NCBI GenBank assembly: GCA_009760855.2
Contig: WPIO01000018.1
Span: 6,307,501 to 6,369,500 of the forward strand
DNA length: 62,000 bases
Source: Cristatella mucedo
Taxonomy: Eukaryota; Bryozoa; Phylactolaemata; Cristatellidae
Reading direction: 5' to 3'
The notes under the pieces were generated by a model. It was not told where the DNA came from. It saw only the letters and a program-made list of their open reading frames with translations, and did no database searches. Positions within the stretch are counted from its first letter, which is position 1. Each line of letters begins with the position of its first letter. A program made the position numbers and the translations under genes. Positions 1 through 12,201 of the stretch are shown here, piece by piece.

Positions 1-344
1 TCGGCCCCTGAGACCCACTCAAAGTGGCATGCCGCGTTGGCAACTTGCGCCTGACATGCCCCACATTTAGCCTCCCCTCGATCAGCTAGCAGCCTTCTGT
101 AAAGTAAAAGTTTGACGAACTCCGTGGCTTAATTCTGGCTACTGATAAACTTGTACATCTCCTTACGAACGTAACTCACACTTAGATGTGCCTCTGATGT
201 GGTTCCTCTTTGCACATGGATATTTTGCTGTATTGTGTTTTGAAGAACACACAAATATAGAGTAAGTGAAATAAGTACCGTTGAAATCTGTTGTCTAGCT
301 AATGTTCTGCTTTAGTCCCTGCCATGACTGACCAAGGGACGCAT

Positions 345-417
345 GGGAAAAGTGATTAGAACGAGATTGAGTTCTCTTGTGGCACTATTTGCCCAACTAT
401 TATATTTATTATTAGGT
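345..417 (+). mobile_element. LINE family A, 3' tail remnant
   Basis: A short degraded match to the family A 3' end: an AGATTGAGTTCTCT block followed by an AT-rich run with TTATTATTAGG. No coding part survives. It lies in the presumed 3' flank of the left-edge gene. Confidence 0.4.
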
Positions 418-575
418 TGGATTGTTTAACCTTGCATTTACGCTAATAGAGCGGTTTGGGTTGATGCTGTGCAGTCGTTCGAAAAGTTGCAAAATGCATA
501 CACTGATTTATGAAAGAAAAAAAAATCACAACAGCAATGATTAAACAGTCAAGATTCATGCGCAAAAATAAGTGT

Positions 576-581
576 TTTATT
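576..581 (-). promoter_or_regulatory. candidate poly(A) signal of the left-edge gene
   Basis: AATAAA on the - strand, about 630 bases downstream of the stop codon at 1213-1215. It is the first canonical hexamer noticed past the terminal exon, so the 3' UTR would include the (GA)n tract at 878-934. Position-based inference only. Confidence 0.35.
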
Positions 582-877
582 TCCACCATTGACGAGGGGG
601 AGGGAGGAGCATTGACGCTGTCTCTCCCCCCCCCCATGGTGGCAGCACAGCATGTATGCAACTGGCTTGGTGGGGATCACCCTGCTGGACGGCACGAGAG
701 CTGGCATGCGAGACTACCTGCAGGGGTGGGTGGGTGGGTAATCACGTGCCAGCCGGAGGCTCTCGAGTTTGACGCAACGGAACGCCAAGTCCTCCCAGCT
801 CAACTCTGAGCCACTACCCCATAGTGGCTTGCCTAGCTTCTAACGTCAAAAACGTATATAACGTCAAAACGCAGGTC

Positions 878-900
878 GAGAGAGAGAGGAGAGAGAGAAA

Positions 901-934
<34 letters not shown>
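878..934. repeat. (GA)n microsatellite
   Basis: Near-uninterrupted GA dinucleotides with one GTGA interruption. It accounts for the apparent Arg/Glu-rich and Leu/Ser-rich open frames here, which are not genes. Confidence 0.95.
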
Positions 935-1212
935 ACTGAAATCAACTCGAGAAGTGCCAAAAGTCATTGTAAGCGCTTGCACGAATCTAGCAAAAATAAA
1001 TACAACTCGGTGTGGACACACACGGACTGCGCACAGCACGTCGAGCCAGTCAACTACCGAGCGGGACTCGAGTCCAACGGCGGAGGAGAGCAAGGTGGAG
1101 AGCCTCGGCCTGAGAATGCATTCAGCCTCCGACAGCTCCGGCTGCGACTACTCTGACCGACGGCGGCGGCGGCAGCACCACCACCGGAGCAGTGCGCACC
1201 CGTCGGCAGCCA

Positions 1213-1848
1213 TCACATGTCCATCGGCGCGAGAGCGTTCAGCTCTTTGGCGTTGATGCCGCCTCTCCACCGACTGCTTGCGCCGGGCTTCGAGAGACCG
1301 GTCGCGAGTTCGGGTGACAAAATGCGAGCGATCAGCTTGCCACGGCCAGCGCCGGGCGAGGCTGCCCCAGTGGACTTGGCCACCTCAGACGGCTGCCGAG
1401 GCTGCGCCGCCGCCGCCGCATGCGCCGACTCTGACGGCGAGAAGAAGCCGAGCAGCGACGACGAGTTTCGATTCAGAAGCGGCGGCTGCGGCTGCTGCGG
1501 CGGCTGAGCGGCCACGGAGCCGGCCGGCAGCTGTGGCGAGGTCGACGATGCAGCCGCGACGACGGTCGCAGGTGGCAACAGAGGAGCAGGAGTCACGGCA
1601 GCGGCAGCCGCCGCCGCCGCCAGGGTCAACGAAGCGGTGGAGGCCGGCTGCGTCGTCAGCGCTGAGCTCTGCTTGCTGAACTGGCTCAGGACTTCGCTCG
1701 AACCGCCTCCGGGCGCCATGCCGGAGCGCAGGTCGTAGCCTGGCGTCGGCAGAGCGCCTCCGCCGCGAAAGAGCGCCTCCGACGCCACTCTCCTCATGCT
1801 GCCGTTCGCGGCAGACTTTCCGGTCGGTCCTCCGGCGACTCTGCCGTC
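1213..1848 (-). CDS. terminal coding exon of an unidentified gene (Ala/Ser/Pro-rich C-terminus)
   Basis: Not recognised. The - strand frame is open from a good acceptor (a pyrimidine run ending in TTGCAG, cut before 1848) to TGA at 1213-1215, about 211 codons. The start lies in an upstream exon, so the in-frame ATGs are not proposed as starts; the acceptor implies a phase-1 junction. The encoded tail has a basic RRVAS motif (protein-kinase A style, near 1790), a Gly/Pro segment, an eight-residue alanine run, further Ala/Pro/Gln-rich stretches, and a less biased end with a KLIARIL stretch, terminating in APMDM. This is the character of a disordered C-terminal tail of a larger signalling or scaffold protein. 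No companion exon could be tied to it to the right. The other open frames across this interval are GC-rich shadows. Confidence 0.5.
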   Translation of the reverse strand, partial: DGRVAGGPTGKSAANGSMRRVASEALFRGGGALPTPGYDLRSGMAPGGGSSEVLSQFSKQSSALTTQPASTASLTLAAAAAAAAVTPAPLLPPATVVAAASSTSPQLPAGSVAAQPPQQPQPPLLNRNSSSLLGFFSPSESAHAAAAAQPRQPSEVAKSTGAASPGAGRGKLIARILSPELATGLSKPGASSRWRGGINAKELNALAPMDM

Positions 1849-4800
1849 TGCAAGCGAAAAAGGGCAAACGACCGATGGCCACTTTTTCAATCGATGGAGA
1901 AGCAGGTCGGACGGGAGATCAAACTATCGGAAGCACGCCACTCTGCCTGCAGCCGCTCCTGCTGCCAAACAACTAATGGAGTAGGAGGGCCCGGCGGGTA
2001 AGGTGCTCGAACCTCGAGACGGCGAGAGGGAGGTGCTTGAGTTCGAGTTTTGCAGCAGTACGCCTTTACAGCAAGCTGGGTGATGGCCGCTACGACTCGT
2101 CGTCGGCGGCTGCAGAAGCGAGGCAGCTGCACCAGTCGCCCTTTACGCTAGGGGTCACGGATTACGAACCTAATCTGCTTCCGGACTGAGTTCCTATAGC
2201 CGCGAACTGGGTTCCTAAAGCCGCGTTTGCACGGCGTGTCTTGCTTCTGTCATGCTTTGCTCTTCATTATTGCAGGAAGTGTACACGGCGCCGTCATTTT
2301 TTCTTCATACTGCTTCTTGCTTCCTACTCGCTGCAACTCTACGTAGAAAGTGATCATGGGAAAATTTTTCGTCTGTTATGGAGGTAGGAAATGGCCCTCA
2401 CTTCGAGGTAACTCCTGGTGAATTTAAAACTTCAAAGACTGCCTTTATTGCCGATCGCCTCATAAAATCCTTACTAGATGACAACATCGTCGAAGGAAAT
2501 CGACAAGCGTTTTCGCCCAGGTCGTCATCAGCCATGCTTCGCAAAGCAACGAAGAAGGCGTGCCTTTGACAGCTCCTGCGATTGGTCGTTTGTTCAGCCT
2601 TGCCAGAGTCTGGGGCCAAGAAGTGGAACACAGTTACGCTTCCGAGTCTTTGTTAAATTTTCCTCAAGTCTCTGACTGCTCCAGTAATGGCGACGCATGC
2701 ACCCAAAGAATCATGTGGGACGGAAGCAAGAAGGAAGCATGGCTGCAACCGTGCTAAAGAGCTTTCGCCGGATCGTTGGTAAACCGAATCATGGTTTCCC
2801 ATGGAATGCAAAAGGAAACATTTTAATTCGTTCCCGAGCTCGGCAAGAAACTTCCAAAAATCGTCCCTGCAATAAAAAATCGGGGAACAAACGGGACACT
2901 CGAAGCTTCGATTGCTTCTCGCATATTTTTGGAAGCTTTACCCTACCCTCCTCATCCACCTTGTGATGCAATGGCACCCTGTTAGCACATCGAGGCTTAA
3001 CTTTGAGCTCGACAAATTGGTATGCACGATTTGCCTACCGATGCTTTTTGGAAACCTGACACCTGATCCATTCAAAGGCTTTATTAACATAACACGGGTG
3101 TTTGTAATCAGGATTGGTTGCTAGCCGAGGCATCTGTAACCTGGGATGCCACAGTACCTGGCTCTGGTAGAGGCATTGTTGAGGGTTGAGGAGGGGGGAG
3201 GTTGTTAAGCAATGCTTCGAAGCAGAAATGTGGGCAGTGAAAGGGGTGAATCCTGCTCCCCTCAGCAAGCCTTATCAATGAACGCATGGGTGGAGCAAGG
3301 ATGGGATCAGGGCAGCTAGCCCACCTAGTCACCTGCTCGCGTCAGCTAGGCAAACAATCCATTCTTCTCTTGCATCATCCGGGCAGCAATCTCGAATGGC
3401 TGGTAGGCATTCAGGGCACCTCGTGGACCGGTAATAAGTTTTCGAGAAATGGCCAGGTGCAAACACCCAGCAACAGCAGCTGGGTCGGCACAGGCTAAGG
3501 AGTCAATAGGCATCGTAGCCGAGCTCACTCTCTCCCCTCCCCCATCAACCCACATTTCCCTGTGCCGAAATTCACCAGCTAGTCGAACAGCAAGCTCGGT
3601 GAAAGTATTACTGGCAGCAGCTCCATCGGGATTGGCTGGGCTATCGCAAGGTCAATCGCTCTAACGCAGGCCTGTCAGTTGCCGGGTAGCCTGCACCGAA
3701 ATAATCACATTCACACAATCATGTAATCGATGATGTCAGCCAGCCTCGGCCTGGGCTAGTCTAGAGCTGCCAGGCTTTATCCTGGCGAAGGGGTCCTCCA
3801 CATAGCTCCACACACTCGCATAGAAAAGTAAACAGGCTGCTGCTCACAAAGGCCACTGCTGCTCAAGCTATGCAGGGAACTGATCCTACGGCTCGAGCTG
3901 TTGCACGGTCAACAGACATGTCAACAGTATTCAGCATGTTCCCGAGGCCGTAGGCTGGTCACTGCCACGCTAAGTTGCCAGCTGCCTGACTTAGCTAATC
4001 TATCACCTGTACTTTTTTCTTTTCTACCACTGTCTACCAGACCATCGAGCTTTTACACAGTAAGTAGCTCAGAGATGCTCAAGAGCACTTATCAGCATCG
4101 GCGTTAGCAAAACACTGGTCTCGGGGAGGCAAGCTGGCCATTTCTCTCCATGCTAGCAGTAGTCAATCTTCAGCAGAAGCAGCCGAAACACACTAATCTA
4201 CTCCACGATCTATGCAAGCACAAGCTAATAACATGCTGTAGTATCACTGACCGACTTAAGTGAAGGAATACTAAAGTACTTGTACATTGGTTTCTCTAGC
4301 ACAACAGAGGGTACTTAAAAATCATGCAGCTGACCAGGTGACAGTGCAAGACTGAGCTTTACCAAGTGTCTTAATGTCAGCTTCCCAGATCACCAAGGGA
4401 TAGAGCCGGGGGGAGCATTCAGACGATCTGCAAATCAGCCACAGGACCACAGGGAACACTTAAGACTACTAATAAAAGACGTTCTCCAAACAACTCATCT
4501 GGCAAAAGTGAGAGAAAATGAGTGAGAGAAAGAGAGAGAGATGCACAGCTGCAAGTACTCACTGACTAGCCTTGTCCGAAAGGAAGGATATAGGAGGGGT
4601 ACAACTTTTTCAGATTAAGGAAAGGGCAGGAACCTTAAAGGAATCCCATTCCCACTGCAGCTGCCTAGAGGTTAACAGTGCTAGGATGGTAAAAGCAAAC
4701 AAATAACTGCCTACCGGCTCCAACCGGATGGCCAAGGACCTCAAGTACAGGAATCCGAATGACTGATCTCCAAGCCCATCCAGGGCATACTGCCAGGCAA

Positions 4801-6306
4801 ATGGATAAACCGGTTGCAGGCTGCTGAGCCAACATGTGAACTCTGGCATAGAAAGCTAGCCACCTGTGACGTTAGGCTCTGCCTGTGCCAAACAGGCAGC
4901 TGGGATCGTTGCAAGTTCAGTGTTGTGCAGTACAGCACAATTATAAGATCATGTGGTCATAGCATGAGAAATAAACAGAGAAGCCAAAATCACCACAGAC
5001 ACAGTGTGCTATGCTATCCTGCTTTATAACCCTCCGTCCGGATTGGTCGACTGTAGCCAGCATAGAAAGTAATTGATACATCGACGTCGTGCACGACTGG
5101 CTACTAGTATGGCTGTAGCTGATACAGCATCATCCGAGGTCCAACTTTATTGAAGAGAAAGAAACATTCGAGACGATAGATAAATAAACCAGCCTGGCTG
5201 AGCCGTCGCATGCTATTTATTCGTCCACCAAGAGCATGTCAGACGGGTGGCGTCCAGTGTTGGACATCAAAACTTTGCAAGGATTGTTTCCACCAGGTCT
5301 TTGACTTGCAAGATAATCACAAGCAGTAGCTTCAGGCTGAAACTAGTGATCAGTACTGATGGTGAGCCAACGACAGCCACGTGACCACTGAGTGCCAAAA
5401 AGAGGAAGCTTGATCTCTAAAAATAGCTACGAGTTCGCGAACTCTAGCTCAGCAGGTACCCGACAGATGTCGGTTCAGGCGATGGCATTCCTTTTGAGTT
5501 GAGCTTCTCCTACGAGCACCACGGAGGCTAAGCATGCTTTGAGGTCCTATAAACTGTCTTGGCTATTCAGTGCTCACTACATCTTGTTGTCCTTGTCAGA
5601 CCTCGGGAGCTTCGATCGGGTAACCAATGCCATTCAGCAGTTGTAACAGCTAGGTCAAGCTTGACCGACAGCTACAAGGATAATCTCCCCCATCCTCCTC
5701 TTTGCATGCAAAAATAAAGGTCTCGAGTACGTTAGCCGAGTTCAGATATATCTGCCTCTTATCGGTAGCAACGACAAACTTCAGGTCAGCTGTTGTGCTT
5801 CTCAGCAGTGAGTGAGTGAGTGAGTGAGTGAGTGAGTGAGTGAGTGAGTGTGTGTGTGAGTGAGTGTGAGAGAGAGAGAGAGAGGGAGAGAGAGAAGCAT
5901 CGGTCGAATCAAAATAAATACAAGATGACTGATTTTTTTGTCATATAGCAGAGTTGTCAGTGCATAGTGTGAGGCAAAGCAAATTTTCATGCACAGCTGA
6001 GACGTAGCTACTAGCTAGGTAGCTCAGATAAACGACCGCAAAGAAAGTGCATGCGAGTCGGGAGCAGCAGCATTGCTTGCGCAGGCACTGCAGTACTGAG
6101 CTTCACACTCTAGACATGCCGGGTAAAGGCATACTTGTCAACTGCTTTCGAATAAAGTGGCAGTAAATTTCTAGAACGAAGAGGACCTGGAGAACATGGT
6201 CCTGACCTAGCTGGTTAGCTAGGTATCAAGTTGCTAAGCCTTAGTCGGCTTTGCAGGTCAGAGAGAAAATAATCGGTGTATCCATCGCAGTTCTCTGGGA
6301 GGGGGT
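1849..6306. other. no recognisable gene (intron or intergenic)
   Basis: I see no coding exon, RNA gene or clear transposon here. There is a GC-rich patch to about 2150, a short imperfect direct repeat at about 2190-2225 (GTTCCTA.AGCCGCG twice), and otherwise mixed sequence of ordinary composition. It may be intron of the left-edge - strand gene. Confidence 0.5.
5808..5895. repeat. (GAGT)n / (GT)n / (GA)n compound microsatellite
   Basis: About eleven GAGT units, a short GT run, then GA units. Frames through it are low-complexity artefacts. Confidence 0.95.
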
Positions 6307-6720
6307 CAACAACAACAATAATAATAAGATATTAGCATAATGTGTTCAGAGAACTAAATCTCTGTCTAGGCACTTTGCATATACTGTAAAAAGCATGTCC
6401 ATTGGCTGATGATAAAATGCAAAATGTCAGCAAACAAAATCACAATTCCATAAGTCCGTGAACTTTGCAATGTCATTCGGGAACGAGTGAGGCCTTTGGA
6501 GCATGCGAACTAAAGATGCCATCGCCAAAGAATTTGAGCTTAGAGGCAAACCTAAACGACTTGACCCAGAACAGCAGGTGGCATGACACCAATCTGAATT
6601 GAGTAGTTTGGATAAGTGGACTGGGGCAAGAGAATGAAGGAACCTAAAATTGAGTGAAAAACCTTGGAAGTCGATACGATACTTGATCGAGAGCCATTGC
6701 AGGGTGGTGAGAAGTGGTTT
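6307..6720 (-). mobile_element. LINE family A, 5'-truncated 3' fragment
   Basis: Reading on the - strand, a decayed version of the family A carboxy-terminal coding region (IDFQGFSLNFRFLHSLAPVH and so on) runs into the conserved 3' end (TAGACAGAGATTTAGTTCTCT) and an ATT/GTT-rich tail at 6307-6325. Frameshifts are present; inactive. Confidence 0.75.
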
Positions 6721-7668
6721 TGTGGAAACTGTGACGTTCACGATAACGGGCTGTAGAGTTACTTGCACTTGTCTGTAGGTGAAGGCACAACTACACACAT
6801 ACACCAACATTATATATCACCACTTTTAGAAATAATGTTGAGCATTAGCCTGCCATCTGTAATGTCTTTGATTAGCACCAGATCAGTCTTTCAGAAAAAT
6901 GCAAGGACAGATGAATAGTTCTCGGAATAGGCTACTCCTAAGTGTCAACCACAAGTGGCTGTGATAGCTATCAAGTTTCTCCTGTCAAAATATAAATTAA
7001 GCTGCTGAATCAGCTGACCCCTTTGGCTATTACTTAAGTATCGCTACCAACGAATGGGCTTAGCCCTGCGTAATATGACCAATGAGTCCCTAGGATGCTT
7101 AACTTTTGCAATCAAAGTCATCGGCATTGGCTACGGATTCAGTTTCATATGCTTGGAGGCAAGATGCTGCCAGCTCTACAACTATCAGAAACAAAACAAA
7201 AAATAGGACACGCCCAGTATGAGTATACTGATGATGGCTGCAAGACCCGAGAAGCTCAACTCACCGGTGATGGTGATGTCAGCGTCTTGCACGGCACTGC
7301 GACCGACAAGCGAATAGTATTTGCTTGGTATCTTGAAGAATGTCGGTGGATTACTAAGCGCGGCAGTCGATGGTGGAGAGTCAGCCATCCGTCCGTCACA
7401 TTCCATGTTATAACGGGTCGGCCTAGGGATGACGACGGCCTCACTGCTCGCCTGTCTCGCGTTCATCATCTCAACCCTATAAACGGATGCAGCTCAACAG
7501 TTTGGTGTTGATAAACAGATTTGAAGGTAGTGAACCCAACCCACCTAGGTAAGGCACCTCTCACATTGACCACTGGCGTGGCTTGGGTGCTGGGTCTCTG
7601 AGGATAATAGTGAACAAAATGGCTTAGCTGCCAAACTTCCGTATCGTCTTTGAAATCGAGCGAGGGAA

Positions 7669-8163
7669 ATGGTAGATTGGCAGGACACAACGAGAACGAG
7701 CTTGGTGCGTCCTAACAGAAGTCGAGATACCGGGCTATACGCGGGGCTGGGCGCCAGGCCAAGGTCACTGCAGAGAGGACCAGCAGCTGGTGTGCGGCTA
7801 CATGCAGGGGCAAGTCGACACGTCTTGCGTACAGCTACGTACCCCAGTGCACCGACGACGTTCGTAGCCGAAGAACGCATTGGTAAAAAGATGGCGCGCA
7901 ATAAAATGGTGGTCGAAACCAAACCGGTGAAGCAAGCAGCTGTGGTCGAATATATGACGATGAGCTGCCGGCAACCAGCTGGACGCAAGCGATTGGCTGG
8001 CCTGCGTAGGCAGGTGTTAATTCCCAAAGCCCATTGGCTGGTACGATACACACCTCTCACGGGGGAGGGGGTTGATACGTGGAGCAGCACACCCCGAACC
8101 GTAACTGGTCACGAAAAGGTCATGCTGACGTATCTAAATGAGCGTTTCGCGCTCGAGCTCTGA
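7669..8163 (+). other. CpG-rich block with long open frames on both strands, unassigned
   Basis: A 164-codon + frame and a 181-codon - frame (7545-8090) overlap almost completely. Neither shows a recognisable domain or a convincing splice junction. Open frames on both strands together usually reflect composition rather than coding. It could be a promoter or first-exon region of an unseen gene. I assign no function. Confidence 0.2.
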
Positions 8164-8307
8164 TCTGTAAGATGCGGCAGATGCGCCCCCCCCCCGCATC
8201 CACATCGAGCAGAGTGAGTGGAAAGTGCAGCCCCTCATTGTAGCGGCTCTCGCGGGCTTAACAATTTCGGGCGTCTCCTGCAGCTGGGTCACACAAACTT
8301 GATGGAA

Positions 8308-8400
8308 GAATAATAATAAAACATTTGTCTAGCACTCTCAGAGAACCTACTCTCTTTCTAGGCACTTAACAGTGCTGTAAAGAGAGCACGACCAAATAAT
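8308..8400 (-). mobile_element. LINE family A, 3' tail only
   Basis: The - strand carries the conserved tail (GCCTAGAAAGAGA-like block, GTTCTCTGAGAGTGCT) and an ATT-rich end at 8308-8322. No coding sequence remains. Confidence 0.7.
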
Positions 8401-8439
8401 TAATGGCAACATTCGCAATCTGCGATCCACCGGGAAAAG

Positions 8440-9060
8440 ACCCGCAGAGCGCTAGCTGTTTGTGCTTCCGGCAGCAGCAACCGCGACGATCGTCAGCCTC
8501 GCAGCGTCCGGTGCAGCCGGATTAATGAGGTCGCGCCGTTGCACCGATAGCCGCGAGAAACGCTGCCGTCGCGATCGAACGCCGCCGATCGAAGCCGATG
8601 CGCGCTGTGGTGGATTGGGGCGCCGCTACCGACGGCAAGGTTAGCACCGAGCAACGGCGGACGTGCGGCAGCGAGTTGATGCCGTACTGAGAGGATGGCG
8701 AAAAATCAATCAATGCTTTACGCTGCTTAAAAAATCCAGGACGAAGGCAGCACGGCGGTTCCACGATTTTCGGAAGCATTCGAGTCGGTAGCAGCGGCGA
8801 CGAGATGTGATGCCGGACAAAGAGCGCCGAGCGCCAGGAGATGAACAGCAGCTGCGGCAGCAGCTCGCGCGTAACCCTCGCTATGGCCGCGGTTTCCAAG
8901 GAGTGGGCACACGTCCGCGATGCGCTACAGGGGGGGGGGGCCACTAACGTACGGCGAGACGACGAAAACGCCGACGGACGTCGGGTCCGGCTGAGAAACG
9001 CGCCACTGACGACCGAACCATCTACGGACTCTCGTCACCAGAACAAGGATTTTTATTAGC
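8440..9060. other. CpG-rich region, possible promoter or first exon
   Basis: GC- and CpG-rich sequence with several open frames on both strands and a 10-base G run near 8931-8940. On the + strand a frame with MPDKERRAPG around 8811 looks less biased than its neighbours, but it has no recognised domain and only a weak AG before it. Best read as a possible CpG-island promoter. Confidence 0.3.
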
Positions 9061-9835
9061 AGGCACTCTTAAGAAATACCAGTATAACTAGAATATATTT
9101 AATATTTTTCATACATTCAGGCAGATAGTTTCCTTACTAATCGAACTACGAGTTCCGCTGCTGGGCGTCCACGCGCATATCTATGGTACCTTCGAGCATA
9201 GATATAAACGCAAATACACTCAGTAGATACGGCAGCTCGGTCAGGGGACGCTGGTGGCAGTCGTCTTGCTGCTCTACCGGTCTAATAAGCAACGCTGATC
9301 GAACTTGCGCGGGCTTCCTGGTACAATCTGCCTCGCCGTGCTGTGTATCTGTGTGTATATATGCGTGGAGAGGGCTCGTTTGAAGTCGGAATTCCGGCTG
9401 AATGGATTACGGTGCGTAGTGTGCCGCTCGCTCGCTGGGCTGCTTTACGCTAGCTCGCGAACGAGCTTTTCTCGACTCTTGCTCCTGCTCTGCACTCCGC
9501 GGCGCTCCAAATAATTTAAAAGGCCAGTGCGTCTGTCGGACTGGTGCTTGGGGGGAGTGACTGCCGTTTGCAATGCCTTGTCCAGTGTGCAGCAGACAAG
9601 CCGCCCGGGGATCCCTGGTAGCTTCACGTGTGATCGCTTCAGGCGCCTCTTGGTGCCCTTGCTGCCTTCGTGCAGCTGCTGCCAGGGCATGCAGCCGGTG
9701 TGACTTTGATCCGGGAAGAGGGTTTCTCGAAGGTGGTTTCCCTGGATGGGGAGTCACCGGGAAGAGGAATTTTCAGGGGGGCTTCCCCTATCGCCAAGCT
9801 TGCTCCTCAACCAGCAGCTGGTAAGCTTCTGTGGG

Positions 9836-9946
9836 CCGCTGGCTGCATCAGTCTGCTGCAACTGCTGCATCAGTCTGCTGCCACTGCTGCTGCTGCTTCT
9901 TGCCACTGCTGCTTGCTACTGCTGCTTGCTGCTGCAGCACTAGTGT
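9836..9946. repeat. interrupted CTG/TGC triplet tract
   Basis: CTGCTG units broken by CATCAGT and CACTGC. The Leu- and Cys-rich frames across it are composition artefacts. Confidence 0.85.
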
Positions 9947-10415
9947 CGCAACGCCACCAGCACTGCTTTTCGTGGTGCCCTCAGACTAGCCACTTCAACT
10001 AGCCAGTTTGCCCATGGCCGTATAGTGCTAACTTGCTCAATGCTTTCACGTTCTCCCACCGCCCTGTCAAAGATTCGTCATCAGATGCGCTCATCTTTCG
10101 GTTTCTCTGTACACTATGAAATCTCGATGGTGCCGAACTGCTAGTTTCGTGCGAATCTGCACGGCTGTTCATTCGTGCGTTGCGAGCAAATCTGTGCCTG
10201 TCAATCCTTGTCGATGCTGCATGCTCACCCTTGCCCGTGCACGAAGAATGCTGCTTCGGCGCTGGCTGCCGGCATGTGACTCAGGTCATCCAGCTCAGGC
10301 AGCAAGTGCTGCAGAATTCGACAGCTGCTCGAAGGGCAGCTGTAGCTACTGCAGGGAGCCGCTGTGGCAGTTGTGAAACCCGATCATTTAGGAATACAGA
10401 CTTAGGTAGAGTATC

Positions 10416-11921
10416 ACTGCTTGTTTTACTTTCGATCTTTTGGCTGCTTTTTGATGCTATCAATCACCAAGTTCTTCTTGAGCGCCTCTCATCTTGCCTG
10501 GGAATCACTGGCACTGCATTTCAGTGGTTCAGGCCCTATCTACCTCGGGGTTCTGTGCTTGGTTCCATTCTTTTCACGGTTTATACTGTGATTCTTGCCG
10601 ATGTGATTGCCAGGCACAATTTAGGCTTTCACTTTTATGCAGACGATAGTTGTACCTCTGCTTTGATCTCCCAGCTTTTCAGCACAGCGAATTCTCTCAA
10701 ATCTCTTGGTGTATGTACAGATGACATCCCTACATTGATGGCAGAAAACTTTCTTAAACTGAATCATGGTAAAGCCAACTTACTAGTTATGGGCAAACCA
10801 AGTTTGATCCAGCAATGGGAAAGGTTAATGCTCAAAATCGGCTCTTCCAGTATATATTTGCTTGAATCTGCACAAAATCTAGATGTCATGTGTGAAAGTG
10901 ACTTTTGATTGGACGACTACATCAACTCCACTGTCAAATCTGCCTACTTTCAGCTACATAGCATTGCTAAAATTGTATAGACAGGGATACCACATCTAAA
11001 TTGATCCATGCATTTGTGACATCACGTCTTGACTTCTGTAACTACTCACTGCTTGCTGGTCTACCAGTATGTACTATCAGGTGCTTAAAGCTGGTGCAAA
11101 ACTCTGCAGCTAGGCTTGTCTGTCGTGAGTGTCACAGTTGCCACATCATACCACTTCTCGCCGACCTGCACTAGCTCCCAGTCAAGCAATGCATCGACTT
11201 CAAGGTTTCGTCACTCACTGTTAGGTTCCTTCATTCTTTGACTCCAGCCTACCTATTAGATCTATTCCTACACCAGGCTAAGCATCGTAATGTAATGTAA
11301 TGTAATGTATCACCGTCAGTAACTCCACAAAGTCATAAAGACCATGTGGGTGTTACGCAGGAGAGTTTTGTATAGCGCACTCACAGCCTAAGCGGCTTTC
11401 GGTACGCATTCGGTAGCCAACAGACTTCGTCTCACGCAACAAAGAGAAAGTGGGAAGCATAGCTGAGTTAGGAGAGCAGTTGAGGTAGTGAGTAGCATAG
11501 AAGCACTTGCTTTTTGGAATCTAGCTGTTTAGCTATACCTAGTACAAACCTTATTTCCTTTGTAGGCTGTGCCTTTAGTTCGTATGCTCCCAAAGCCTGG
11601 AGCTCGGTCCCGACTTACGTCACGACATCCCCAGACTTGACCACATTTAAAAAGAAACTAAAAACACTTCTATTTATCACAGCATTTAGTGGGTCCAAGT
11701 GATTAGTCCTCTGTGTGCCTATGCGTGCTGACACTGTGCATGTGGCCACTAACCAACCACACTTGCACTCTGATCCTGTGCATTTCACCTTTAACTATGT
11801 TACACTGGCTGTTCATTGTGCTTGATATTGCTAACCATTCGAGTATGCCTCCTTGCAAATGTGAAATGCCTAGAATGAGATTGGGCTCTCTGAAGGCGCT
11901 ATAATAAATGTATTATTATTG
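10416..11921 (+). mobile_element. LINE family A, longest copy with reverse-transcriptase part, interrupted by LINE B
   Basis: A non-LTR retrotransposon fragment. An open stretch to the stop at 10906-10908 encodes the palm of a CR1/L2-like reverse transcriptase: a DAINHQVLLERL block, GSVLGSILF and an intact catalytic YADD box (about 10636-10647). The C-terminal domain continues with frameshifts to about 11287, is interrupted by an oppositely oriented LINE B fragment (11288-11505), resumes at about 11506 with the FSSYAPKAWSS block, and ends with the family tail at about 11921. Stops and frame breaks make it a pseudogene. Confidence 0.85.
11288..11505 (-). mobile_element. LINE family B, 3' fragment nested in LINE A
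   Basis: Begins (in + coordinates) with the AATGTAATGTAATGTA tail and continues antisense through the conserved block encoding RNTHMVFMTLWSY and RETKSVGYRMRTES. The host LINE A sequence is continuous across it apart from a couple of bases at the junction. Confidence 0.85.
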
Positions 11922-12067
11922 TTTTAAGCAGATGCCTCTGATGACGTGCATTTTGGCCATGTCATGTCCTTAGTACAAACTTGAGAAGACTATGATATTT
12001 GTTTATTATATTAATTATATTATTATAGGTATTAGTATTAGTAGACTATTGCTCAAAGTTTCTAAAA

Positions 12068-12201
12068 TTTCATTTTGTTTGTTTTTCAAGCATGATTTTA
12101 CTTACTATTCTATTGCGTATCACTTTGCAGCAAATGTAAAGCACCTAGAAAGAGATTAAGTTCTCTGAGGGCGCTTTATCAAGTGCAATATTATTATTAT
12201 A
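12068..12201 (+). mobile_element. LINE family A, short 3' copy
   Basis: Only the 3' UTR of family A: CAAGCATGATTTTACT, TTTGCAGCAAATGTAAAGCA, the AGAGATTAAGTTCTCTGAGG block and an (ATT)n tail. It lies about 150 bases after the tail of the preceding copy in the same orientation. Confidence 0.8.

Noticed and set aside
7545-8163. Overlapping 164- and 181-codon frames on opposite strands.
   Set aside because: Neither has a domain or splice context; simultaneous openness points to base composition.
9445-9690. A - strand frame with SKGTKRRLKRSHVKL that looked like a basic nuclear protein exon.
   Set aside because: The preceding AG lacks a pyrimidine tract, no donor or partner exon was found and no family was recognised.
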